Source: Tieghemiomyces parasiticus
Taxonomy: Eukaryota; Kickxellomycota; Dimargaritomycetes; Dimargaritales; Dimargaritaceae
Length of the DNA: 27,269 nucleotides
Reading direction: 5' to 3'
Assembly (NCBI GenBank): GCA_027575765.1
Contig: JANBPT010000645.1
Location: 1-27,269 of the forward strand
Made by a program: the position numbers and the translations under genes. Positions within the stretch are counted from its first letter, which is position 1; every line of letters starts with the position of its first letter. Under the pieces are notes generated by a model. That model made no database searches. It had not been told where the DNA came from and saw nothing but the letters and a program-made list of their open reading frames with translations. Shown here one piece after another: positions 18,170 through 26,858 of this stretch.

Positions 18170-20171
18170 AAAGGACCGCACGGGTTACGTGACCCTGTGT
18201 CCCGAGGAGGCCGAGGACATGTGGTACATCTACAACATTCTCCAGGTTGGCGACCGTCTCAAGGCCAGCACGGTCCGGTAGGTATCTGGTCGTGTATTGG
18301 TACGATTCCGGGACAAGTTACCGTACGCCGCCGTGGTAGCAGAACGGCCCAGTTGCGCTTATTTTCCTCACTCCCTCCCTTCCGTCCTACCTACCTACCA
18401 ACTCACCGCAGCCGGGTCACCACCGAATCATCCACCGGGTCCGTGGCAAGCTCCCGTGTACGCACCAAGGTGACCATCGTCATCGCGGCCATCGACTTTG
18501 ATAGCCAGGCCTCCACTCTCCATGTCAACGGCCAAAATGTCGAGGAGAATAAACACATCAAGGTGGGTTGCTAGGGCGAGGCCGAACCCTACGCCACGAT
18601 GGCGTTGTGTAGGAGGCATCGATGGACTTGTGGGCGCACTGACCTTACCTTGTCTTCATTCCCTCCTCCTCCAAACCTATAACAATTGCCACCCGACAGC
18701 TGGGCGCCTTTCATACGCTAGACCTGGAACTGCGCCAGAATTTCACCTTGGCCAAGGCTGAGTGGGATTTCTTCACGCTGGGCAAAATCGACGAGGCCTG
18801 TGACCTTTCTAAGCGCGCCGAGGTGGGCGCCATCGTGCTCCAGGAAGGTAAGGCCCGGATTCTTAGTTCGCAGTCTCGAGCTGGGCTGCCGCGGCCAAAA
18901 TTTTTTTACAGCCGCGACTGACCCGCCACCCTGCCCCCCCCCCTTCGTTGCAATTTTGCCCTACGCGCTAGGGTTGGCCAACGTGTGCCTCTTAACGCAA
19001 AACATGACGGTGGTGCGACAGCGTATTGAAACACCCGTACCGCGCAAACGTCAGGGTTCGGCTACAGACTACGAAAAGGTAATGTGGTAATGCCCCGGAA
19101 AGGAGCCCTAGGGAACCACCTACCACCTCCCCCGCCCTGTCTTCGCCTTCTTGCGCTTCGTAGACTGACCTGCCTCCAACCTTCCTACTATCGGTTCCAA
19201 TGCTCACCCCCTCACATGCCCCCGCCCTAGGGAATGGTTCGGTTCTACGACCAAGTGTTCAAGGCCATGCTACTCCACATCGACCTAGCCCTTATCAAAG
19301 CAGTCATCATCGCCAGCCCGGGCTTCACCAAGGTAGGCCGCACAGGGGGGAGGGCTATAATCCACACATGGTTTCAGCTTAGCGCAGCGGCTTGCACCAC
19401 CCCTCCCCGTTTTGCACACCACTCGCTAATCCCACACTACCTTCACCTCGCCCCAAATTATTCACTCCGCTTTCAGGACCAATTCTTTGCCTACGTTATG
19501 GACCAGGCTACAGTAGGTGGCCATTACTCAGCGTTGCTGTACGCTTCGCACCCCTCCCCCTCCCTGCCTGGGTCACCTTTACCTTCCCCAAGTGCTCCTT
19601 AGCCTTACCCTGGCTACCCACAACCAATCTGATCCACAGCTTATTCATGCCCCGCCGTTCTCACTGGCCAATCCTCTCCACCCCCCAGAAATCCGGGCTG
19701 AAGCTCATCTTCGAAAACAAGTACAAGTTTTTGCTGGTACACTGCTCCAGCGGTCACAAGCACGCCTTGCAGGAGGTCATCCAGGACCCGACAGTGCGGG
19801 CACGTCTGGCCGATACCAAGGCCTCGCGCGAAACCCGGGCCCTCGAGGACTTTTACAAGATGCTGAACGACGACGAGGACCGGGCCTTCTACGGCTACGA
19901 CCACGTGGCGCGGGCCAACGAACAGGGGGCCATTGACCGGCTATTGGTGACGGACGCGTTATTTCGATCGGCCGACATTGCCACGCGCAAACGTTATATT
20001 GCACTGGCCGAGGCAGTGCGCGCCGACGGTGGTAAAGTGCACATCTTTTCGTCACACCACGTTTCGGGCGAGCAGTTGTCACAGCTGACCGGGGTCGCGG
20101 CCATGCTCAAGTTTCCAATTCCCGACCTGGAGAGCGACGACAATGACGGTGACGAAAACGATGAGGGCTAG
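18144..20171 (+). CDS. DOM34: Dom34/Pelota, ribosome-rescue factor
   Basis: Dom34/Pelota enters the A site of stalled ribosomes with the GTPase Hbs1 and promotes subunit splitting (no-go and non-stop decay). Seven exons (18144-18277, 18412-18562, 18700-18847, 18972-19078, 19231-19332, 19477-19512, 19689-20171) join without a break into 386 residues, the human length. All three eRF1-like domains are present: N-terminal Sm-like domain from [11 protein letters not shown] with [10 protein letters not shown] and AIDFD; central domain with [10 protein letters not shown] and [13 protein letters not shown]-terminal domain with [30 protein letters not shown] and [16 protein letters not shown]. As expected, the GGQ motif of eRF1 is absent. 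Exon 6 is only 36 nt. The acidic tail ends in a Glu/Asp-rich stretch. Identification is secure and the splice sites agree with the conserved blocks. Confidence 0.95.
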
Positions 20172-20538
20172 TATTATAAGGTCCCTGACCCTGCCCATGA
20201 TGACCCTCGTGCCGTGGTATGTTTTAATCTATCGCCAGTATCAACGCTGGTATGGAAATTTCAAATTGGCGTACCGTTGTGCATCCGAATAAAAAACAAG
20301 ATATTTTTATAACAAACTATACTAAAGGAAAAACGAGTATGGAGCTGTAGAGGAGAAACACACGAGAACAATGCGATGTGAGGGAGTGGCAGGAGAGAAT
20401 GGAACGGTTGTGGATCGTAGAAAGAAGGGGGGCGCCATAAATGTGACAAGGGCTTGCAGATCTTGTTATCATTTAAAATAAACGGGCCGGTGTCGGCCCA
20501 GCAGGGCAAAACCTGGGCCGTGTACGTGACTTAAATCC
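20172..20538. other. Convergent 3' region between DOM34 and NOP1
   Basis: AT-rich intergenic spacer with AATAAA at 20288-20293 and another at 20477-20482, both on the plus strand. No gene. Confidence 0.6.
20288..20293 (+). terminator. Poly(A) signal for DOM34
   Basis: AATAAA, 117 bases after the DOM34 stop codon, in an A-rich context. Confidence 0.5.
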
Positions 20539-21765
20539 TTATTTCTTGGGAGCAGGCCGGTACGTGCCCACCACGATGGCATGGTCGCGCTCGTAAGGTT
20601 CGAGTGTGAGCTGTTCCTCGGGCTTGATGCGCTCCTCCTGCAACTTCTTCACCTCGCTGGCGAACACCTTGGCAGCGTCCACTGTCGAGTCGATACAGTT
20701 GGCCTTGATGGAAATGACAATGTGGCCACCGTTACGCAAAAAGTGGTGGGCGTTGTAGGCAATGATGCGGGCCTGGTCAGGCTGGGCCACGTCGGCAAAG
20801 ATCACGTCAACCATCCCGAGCAGCATGCGGTACTTGTGAGGGTGACGGGCGTCCTCCACGATGGGGATAACGTTGGTACGCTTCTTGGCCATGTTGATTA
20901 GGTCACGGCCCGAACGGTGTGAAAACTCAACGGCGTACACCAGGCCCTGGGGGCCGACGATATCGGCCACGTGGGAAACGGACGTGCCCGAGGCGGCACC
21001 GAGGTACAGGACCTTCTTGCCAGGGGCGATGTAAATGTTGTCCAAACCGCCCAGGATGCCGGCGGCCAACTTGGAGCGGAAAGGATTCCACACGCGGTAC
21101 TCAATCTTCTCACCGTCCGCACCATCGACCGAAATGCGCTTCTCGCCGTACACAGCTTCGCCAGGGACGAGATTGCGGGTGACCAGGAGATCCTCCTTAC
21201 CGCGGGCAATGAAGACGCCCTGGTGCCGGTGAGGCTCGATAATGACCTTGGCCCCGCCCTTGACACCGCCACCGCGGGCACCTCCACGGCCCCCACGCCC
21301 GCGCGGGGCACCCCGACCGCCACGACCACCACGGTCGCCGCCGAAACCGCCACGACCGCCACCGCGACCGCCACGGTCACCGCCGAAACCACCACGGGCG
21401 CCACCACGGCCACCACGACCGCCACCGCGACCGCCACGGTCGCCACCGAACCCACCACGGCCGCCCCGGTCACCACCGAAGCCACCGCGGCCACCACCGC
21501 GACCGCCGAAACCGCCACGGCCGCCGCCGCGACCACCCCGGTCGCCACCGAAACCACCGCGATCACCTAGTCAGAGTACAGCGATGAAGATTGGGCACGT
21601 CAAAATGGTTCGAAAAGTTAGTCGTATGCACATGGATACTCAGCAATGTGAGATATACCGCCGGGGCGGGTCCAGGGAGGGGGGTCGGGCGGATCGGGTC
21701 GTCCCTCCCCGATCCACTGCACTGCTTTGTATACTGCCTGGGCTCCACTACTTACCAAAACCCAT
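20539..21765 (-). CDS. NOP1: Fibrillarin, box C/D snoRNP 2'-O-methyltransferase
   Basis: Nucleolar fibrillarin/Nop1 uses SAM to methylate ribose 2'-hydroxyls of rRNA guided by box C/D snoRNAs. Exon 1 is 21756-21765, only ten bases (ATG GGT TTT G), with a perfect GTAAGT donor. A 189-nt intron leads to exon 2, 20539-21566. The product has 345 residues and begins MGFGDRGG. Residues 1 to about 108 are the Gly/Arg/Phe-rich GAR domain (RGG and GGFGG repeats). The methyltransferase domain follows, with KVIIEPH at 110, VYGEKRIS at 142, the SAM-binding loop [15 protein letters not shown] at 191-205, acidic VEF at 216-218, the D262 block FADVAQPDQ, and SIKANCID near 289-295. Residues expected for activity are present. 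The reading frame lacks any ATG before residue 142 without the small exon, which supports the splice model. Confidence 0.93.
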
Positions 21766-22439
21766 TGTAAATGTTAGTATAAATTTAAAGTGTGGAGAAA
21801 ACCAGCGTAGCTAGACCTGGCCGTGTTGAAATGTCCCGATTCGAAATGGAGCCAAGCGAGGTGGCTAGAATGCGCAGTAGGGTACGTAGTTGACTAGAGC
21901 GCGGAGCTAGGTGTGCTAGACCGAAAGAGAAGGCGAGGGCGGGTTGAAATTGTGCAAGGGAAACCTGCGTAAATCCGAATCTGGAAGCTGTAGAACGAGA
22001 GGGGGCAGATAGTTGGTAAACGAGCAGGACACAGCCTCGAGTGTACTAGACTATCCACCGTGGATTCATCTTTTTTTTTCTCTCTTTCAATGTTGCACTT
22101 CGCCTTGCAATTTTGCACTGCCTGCTCACCGTGCAGTCTAGCCCCCAGGTGCCTGTTATCAAGGCGAGGTAGGCATTTTTTTCCGTCCGCCCTAGACGTA
22201 ATCCCGCAGGAGCCGACCTGCAGGCATGAGTCCAGCACCACTCCCGTCTGGACCATGCCCGTAGGCACACAAGTAGTCCCCCCAAAAAAAACCCCTCTAA
22301 GGTAGAGAGACCTTCAAAAATTTTCGCCTGTAATTTGACCATTGAACAGGAGGAAAAGCGGCGGGTTAGACACAGTAGCCAACGGCCCACGCGTCAGCAT
22401 TACTGGTGGCGGCGGGTGAGGTTTAGGCTTGGTAGCCTC

Positions 22440-22471
22440 ATAAAATAAAATAAAAAAAGACAAAAAAAAAA
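22440..22471. repeat. A-rich low-complexity tract
   Basis: (AAAAT)n-like sequence followed by A7 and A10 runs in otherwise GC-rich DNA; possibly a nucleosome-poor promoter element. Confidence 0.7.
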
Positions 22472-22523
22472 TGAAGGTTCGTAGTTTAGCAGCAAGGTGC
22501 CCAGGGCGGAAGGTTTTCCTTAT

Positions 22524-22533
22524 ATCACGTGAT
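22524..22533. promoter_or_regulatory. E-box palindrome ATCACGTGAT
   Basis: A perfect ten-base palindrome centred on CACGTG. The flanks fit the Cbf1-type bHLH consensus (RTCACRTGA). It lies 257 bases upstream of the predicted start of the SWSAP1-like gene and about 760 bases upstream of NOP1. Confidence 0.45.
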
Positions 22534-22789
22534 GGTTTTCTGTCCAGAGGTTTGTAGAGGGTAGGTGGGAGGGTGGTTCAATTGGGAAGCAGCTGTGCTG
22601 GTCAGTGCCGCATGGGTGCCGCAGTCCAACTTTCCCTCTGGAGGATCCACTGCGATAATGGGTCGCATAGGAAGGGGTGTCCACGTACGGCGGGCTGTAT
22701 CCACCACCCTGTCCCTGCCCCGGCTCGTCCCATGTCCGCCACCGCTTGTGACGGCTTTCGTCACCATCACTACCACTCGCACTTCGGCC

Positions 22790-23941
22790 ATGCTGCACCA
22801 CGCTTGTCTTCAGGCCCAGGTTTGCCTCGTCACCGGTACCACAGCCACGTAAGTGAACCGACTTGGCTGCCGCCGGGCAACCGGGGTACAAATATATATA
22901 TATATATAATATGCAATGGACCCGTGCGCGTCGCCATGTCAACCCCGTTCCTCACCCTTGTCCATACCCCCAGTTACCGCCCCATCGCACCAGTGAAACC
23001 GACCAGTTCGCATGTGAGCTGGTAATTCGCGCCGCGCTCGACTCCTCCTTTCTCCAGCGGTGGCGTCCAGCCCACCACATCATTAAGGGTGCCGGGTCTC
23101 AACCGACCCCGTGCGGGCCGCCACGGGGCCAGTTTGGCCTACCCGTCGCCGTGTCTGGAATGCCCGAACCCACCAAACGGCTCATCGTCTTCACCTGGGA
23201 TCGACCGGCCTGGCACGTGGCGTTCCGTACCACCCTCGCGGCGTTGGAACTGTTCGACCGTCCGGCGTATGCCTCTCGGTTGAGCGTCGTGGTTGTCCAC
23301 TACGTACCGAGCGTCACCGCCCTTCAGGCCGCCCTGATGGCCCTAACCGCTAACACCGCCGCCCCGCCCGCTCTAATTATTTTGCACCGGTTTCCGGACC
23401 TAGTGAGTAAAGATGAGGCGGCAACATCGGCGTCTGCTCTGCGCACGCTAGCCTTCCTACTTGACCGACTCGACCGGATCCGCCGGTGCGAGACGTTCCT
23501 TGCCTGCCAAATCCTACTGACCGGTGTTCAATCCACGACCGATCCGGCGCCCGGTCATGCCGCCGGCGGATATCCCACCGGCGCGTACCTACCGGAGAAC
23601 CGTTATACGGTAGACCGGTTGGTGGCCATGTATGGGCGGGATCTCGTTTAGACTCCAGCCTGCCTTACTCCCCACGGGCGCGCGCGTGTGCTTGGGCCCT
23701 TATCCACCGGTTCCTCCTCCTCCCTCCTTAGGTGGCCTCCGCCGCCCAGCACATACCGGATGTCGACGCCTTGGAAATTCTCACCTATACGGACCCCTTC
23801 GGCCTCCCGCGCCTCGTGGGGTGGCATTCCAGATTTTCTAGGGCCATTGACATGGGCCAAGGCCAGGTCAGCCTGCCTCAGAACCGAGGGCCCCGCATTG
23901 AACCGTCTACCTTGGACAGCTTGGAACACCGCTTACTATGA
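22790..23941 (+). CDS. RecA-fold protein resembling SWSAP1 (Shu-complex type), degenerate nucleotide site
   Basis: Proposed exons 22790-22848, 22994-23645 and 23732-23941 give 306 residues in one frame. The order of blocks is that of SWSAP1, the RecA-like partner of SWS1 in the Rad51-assisting Shu complex. First is a hydrophobic strand plus P-loop position (VCLVTGTTATETDQF, residues 11-25). Then come strand RLIVFTWDRPAW, strand plus helix VVVVHYVPSVTALQAAL, Walker-B strand ALIILHRFPDL, helices, and strand LACQILLTG. The C-terminal end is VGWHSRFSRA...GQVSLPQ. The Walker A Gly-Lys-Thr is replaced by Glu21-Thr22-Asp23 and the Walker B Asp by His, so ATP use is unlikely. Intron 2 has a weak donor (GTTTAG) that holds a stop codon, so an earlier end at 23651 is possible. 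Other RecA-fold proteins (Elp6, Rad51 paralogs) are alternatives. The start site is uncertain. Confidence 0.5.
22892..22908. repeat. (AT)n microsatellite in intron 1 of the SWSAP1-like gene
   Basis: Seventeen bases of alternating A and T inside the predicted 145-nt intron. Confidence 0.85.
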
Positions 23942-24368
23942 TCCAGTAAATATGGGGTTCCCATACCAATAGCCGGTGGTACCTCTATGTGGCGTGACCC
24001 TAGCTTATCAGACCCTGCGCGTCCACCACTATCTATCAGATGTCCAAGTAGATGATGGTGGCTAGAAACACCCGCTATTCCTCTCTGTCCTATTTTCCCG
24101 GCTCGAATGCAATCTGTCCGCCCTGGCCCACTTACACTGTACTCGGCCCTCACTCACTTCTGCACTCACCCTTACCCATCGAGTTCTCAGCCTGACTGGC
24201 ATGTCATTTGTTTTTGACAACTGGCCATAGCGACGGGGCAGTCTACCCCCTCCCCTTTCCCCTGTCGCATTGGCCCCCTCCCGTTAGATTAAGTATTTAA
24301 TCGGGTAGCCAATCACGCTCGTATTATCTCCCCCGCTTCCGCGCGCAGGCGGATTGGGCGGGTCGCAA

Positions 24369-24387
24369 GGGGATGGGGTGGGGTGGG
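24369..24387 (+). repeat. G-quadruplex-type motif
   Basis: G-runs of 4, 4, 4 and 3 with one- or two-base loops, directly upstream of the first promoter module. Confidence 0.6.
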
Positions 24388-24390
24388 ATG

Positions 24391-24404
24391 TTTGTCAGCC
24401 CTCC
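24391..24404 (+). repeat. Promoter box copy 1 (TTTGTCAGCCCTCC)
   Basis: Identical to the box at 24553-24566. It is followed by a C/T tract and a TATA box 35 bases on. Confidence 0.75.
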
Positions 24405-24425
24405 TTCCTCCCCTCTCCCAAGGCA

Positions 24426-24433
24426 TATAAAAT
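24426..24433 (+). promoter_or_regulatory. TATA box 1 (TATAAAAT)
   Basis: Lies 35 bases after box copy 1 and 355 bases before the ATG at 24781. Confidence 0.5.
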
Positions 24434-24552
24434 GAACCCATCCTCTACCCCCTTACCCGTCCAATATTATGTAAGAGGGGAGGGGATCGGTCAACAGATT
24501 GGGGTGATCCGCCCTGCACCCAACCCTCTTTAGAACCCTCCAAGCCGGGCGA

Positions 24553-24566
24553 TTTGTCAGCCCTCC
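24553..24566 (+). repeat. Promoter box copy 2 (TTTGTCAGCCCTCC)
   Basis: Exact second copy of the 14-base box, 162 bases downstream of the first. Confidence 0.75.
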
Positions 24567-24612
24567 ACTGTCCCCTCCCTCCTACCCTAGGGCAAGCCCC
24601 CGACCTCGTGCC

Positions 24613-24618
24613 TATAAG
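24613..24618 (+). promoter_or_regulatory. TATA box 2 (TATAAG)
   Basis: Lies 60 bases after box copy 2 and 168 bases before the start codon, a reasonable distance for the main promoter. Confidence 0.45.
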
Positions 24619-24780
24619 AGGCCCAATGAATCCAACTTGCCAGTTTCTCACCGCTGCAGTCCAATACGCCAACTCTAAGTGCCCCTCACCTCATCTTACT
24701 GACGGTCGCCTGTCGTTCTCCGATGAGTCTACCATCCCAGCCACCACTCCACTGACGGCCCACCTTCATTTACAACCAAC

Positions 24781-25158
24781 ATGGCCTCCGCGACAATCTT
24801 TCCAAGCCCGATCGCGGCCTACGATATCCACGTCTACTTTGACCATACAAATGTCGACCAGACACAGATTGCCCAGCAGTTCCACGCCCATATCGCCAAG
24901 ACCTTTCCCAACCTGCGCCTGTTTGGTCTGTGCAGAGGACCGGTCGGACCACACGTGACGGGAATGTTCCAGGGTATCATCGGCACGCCCGAGGAGTTTG
25001 GCGCTGTCGTGCCCTGGTTGACGCTGAACCGTCGGGGCCTTTCAATCCTGCTGCACCCACACACCGGTGACGACGTTGCGGACCACAGTATCTACGCCAT
25101 CTGGATTGGTGATCAGATGCCCATCAACCTGGACGTCCTGCGGCGACTCCGCCACTGA
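24781..25158 (+). CDS. DOPA 4,5-dioxygenase family protein (PF08883 type)
   Basis: An intronless protein of 125 residues, the usual length of the small DOPA-dioxygenase family. Best-known members open the ring of L-DOPA extradiolically to make betalamic or muscaflavin-type products, while most fungal and bacterial homologues have unknown substrates. The family's histidines are all present: AYDIHVYFD (His17), VGPH (His58), LHPHTGDD (His92 and His94) and ADHS (His102). The WLTLNRRGLSIL strand precedes the HPHTGDD motif. No signal peptide is present, so it is presumably cytosolic. The ATG at 24781 directly precedes the domain. The gene is convergent with the chorismate-lyase-like gene, 173 bases apart. 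Family membership is sure; the real substrate is not. Confidence 0.9.
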   Translation: MASATIFPSPIAAYDIHVYFDHTNVDQTQIAQQFHAHIAKTFPNLRLFGLCRGPVGPHVTGMFQGIIGTPEEFGAVVPWLTLNRRGLSILLHPHTGDDVADHSIYAIWIGDQMPINLDVLRRLRH

Positions 25159-25331
25159 CCAAGCCCGGGCAACCCGCCGGTTCCATGTGTACACCAACCC
25201 TCCTGTTCTGGGACCACAACATAAATGACACATTGTTGACGACGTTTAGTCTCTAGATGGTTGTATATCTATCAAGCGTTGAGAGGCAGCAGACTGGAAA
25301 ATTGAATCGGGGAGTGAGTCATTGCCAGCCG

Positions 25332-26302
25332 CTAGATTGTGTCGGAGTTCGGGGTCACGGCTGATTTACCGGCCCGTCCGTCCGCAGTGTCTAGTTGGAA
25401 CACGTCAGCGGAAAAGTGTTCGTGAATTTCAAAGTGGACGCCGGGAACGGATAATGTGTAGAGTCGCCAGAAGGAGCCATCAGGGTGGTGACCAATCCGG
25501 ACCAGATGGAAATCCGGCACGACCTTGGAATAACTGCAGATTAGGGGGCACGGGAGTGAATGTGGGGAATACAGTGTCGGGTTAGGACGGAGTACCAGGG
25601 GCACTAGTGGCGCCCGCATGCAAGCAGTAACAGTGCCTTTAGACTTACTGGAACAGCTGGCCGATGCCAACACCTTCCTCAATGAAGAGGCGCTCATAGC
25701 TCGCGTCGCTGATGGCCACCTTGGACTGCGCTCGGCACATGGACTGGGATCGAAAGGAAGGGGGTGGTCGAGGAAACGCACGGATTAGATAGGTGATTGA
25801 GGGTGCGGCGTTGCATTTAGACCGAGTGTCAGACTTCAACTTACGCGGTCCCCGATCAGGAGCTGGACCTCCCGGTCAAGTAAGAGGGCGTTGGCGTCCG
25901 GCTGGTGGGTTTCGAGATGCCACTTGGCCCGCTCTAGTACCCGGTCGTTGCGGAGCACGTGGATGCGCAGAGGCTGGTTGTGGTAGGCGCTACGTGTGGG
26001 CGGGTGAGTGAAGGGGGGAGGAGCAAGGCGGGGCGGTGGAGGGTGCGTTGGTACGATGCGAAAGAATACAAAAGCAGGGCTCCGTGAGCGGCCTTTTCGT
26101 ACCTTAAAATGCGCTGGACGTTGCCGTTGGCCCAGAGGAGGACGCGTTGCCAGGGTGTGATTCCAATCAGGTCGGGTAACAAGCAGACTGTTCCGTTCCG
26201 CACCGTACCGTCACCCTGGGCGGCCGGCAAGGTCAATGCGGTGGCTGCTGGCGGATCGGCGGTGGACCTGTTCACTGGCGCGGAAATGTGGGTAACGGTC
26301 AT
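25332..26302 (-). CDS. Chorismate-lyase-like protein (UbiC/DUF98 superfamily)
   Basis: Four exons on the minus strand (26103-26302, 25845-25989, 25649-25743, 25332-25533) join in phase to 213 residues; each has GTA-type donors and CAG or TAG acceptors. The sequence order fits the chorismate-lyase fold of DUF98 proteins: PWQRVLLWANGNVQRIL then PLRIHVL, then LLLDREVQLLIGDR leading to RAQSKVAI, then GVGIGQLF, then FWRLYTLSVPGVHFEIHEHF. The two residues known to matter in UbiC, an arginine in the REVxL strand and a glutamate near the C-terminal strand, correspond to Arg106 and Glu185. UbiC makes 4-hydroxybenzoate and pyruvate from chorismate in bacteria. No mitochondrial presequence is obvious. 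Function here is inferred from fold and residues only; a non-catalytic UTRA-like ligand-binding role is the alternative. Confidence 0.68.
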
Positions 26303-26858
26303 GGCGGGCAGGAGTGGCTAGGACTCTGGCCTGGAATTGAATCGTCGAAACGAGGTAGGAATCGAGGGGACAGGTGGTCAACCGGCGGGATCGGCCTCGA
26401 TTGTTATGGGGAGGGAGGGGCGGGCGGGCAATGTGGTGGGCAGAGTGAGTATGGCGTTCATGCGGTGGTTGGCCATAGGCTAGCAGATTCTTAATTTATA
26501 GAGCAACGGACCTCGCTCCCTTGACCGAGTTCCAGAGGGGGTGGGGGAGAGTGCCCATTTTGTAGGGTATGGACATATAGACGTGAACACCAAAGTGACA
26601 ATTTCATCAGTATTATTCATCTGGCAAGTCTTACGACCACATCGTAATTAGGCTACATAGGCCATTAGCGTAGGGGCCAGACCCCTTGCGACAGGGGCCA
26701 GCCAGCCGGCCGGGACAGCATCCCTTTGTAATGCGCCTCGTTGCGTTGGATCGGATGATATCGGGGATGGCCGGTTTATTGAAAGGAGCGGACGATGTAT
26801 CATCTACCCTCTCGAAAACTTGCCAAATGGGTACAACGCTGCGGGTATCAAATTGTCT
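26303..26858. other. Intergenic, promoter of the chorismate-lyase-like gene and 3' flank of SCL1
   Basis: No gene is visible. AATAAA on the minus strand at 26775-26780 fits the SCL1 3' end. The G/A-rich plus strand at 26400-26550 is the C/T-rich promoter side of the chorismate-lyase-like gene. Confidence 0.6.
26775..26780 (-). terminator. Poly(A) signal for SCL1
   Basis: AATAAA on the minus strand, about 80 bases beyond the SCL1 stop codon. Confidence 0.5.

Larger units (their letters stand above)
21766..22789. other. Intergenic region between divergent NOP1 and the SWSAP1-like gene
   Basis: No gene is supported. It contains a T-rich/CT tract at 22069-22087, an A-rich tract at 22440-22471 and a 10-base E-box palindrome at 22524-22533. 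The frame of the downstream gene's first exon is open back to about 22565, so the true start could lie further upstream than modelled. Guide-snoRNA boxes were looked for near fibrillarin and no credible C/D pair was seen. Confidence 0.5.
23942..24780. promoter_or_regulatory. Promoter region of the DOPA-dioxygenase-family gene with a duplicated module
   Basis: No gene. CCAAT at 24309-24313 and its reverse ATTGG at 24352-24356 (followed by GGGCGGG) precede a plus-strand G-run array. Then come two copies of a 14-base box, each followed by a C/T-rich tract and a TATA element. The layout suggests two alternative core promoters in tandem, with the second giving a leader of about 140 bases. Confidence 0.5.

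Noticed and set aside
20971..21814. Long Thr/Ala-rich and Pro/Arg-rich frames on the plus strand over the start of fibrillarin, plus a Val/Ala-rich minus frame
   Set aside because: They are other-frame readings of the Gly/Arg repeat codons of the fibrillarin GAR domain; the GAR frame is contiguous with the methyltransferase domain.
22974..23025. Alternative acceptor at 22973 for intron 1 of the SWSAP1-like gene
   Set aside because: It enters a frame that stops at 23025. The acceptor at 22993 keeps the frame into the conserved blocks.
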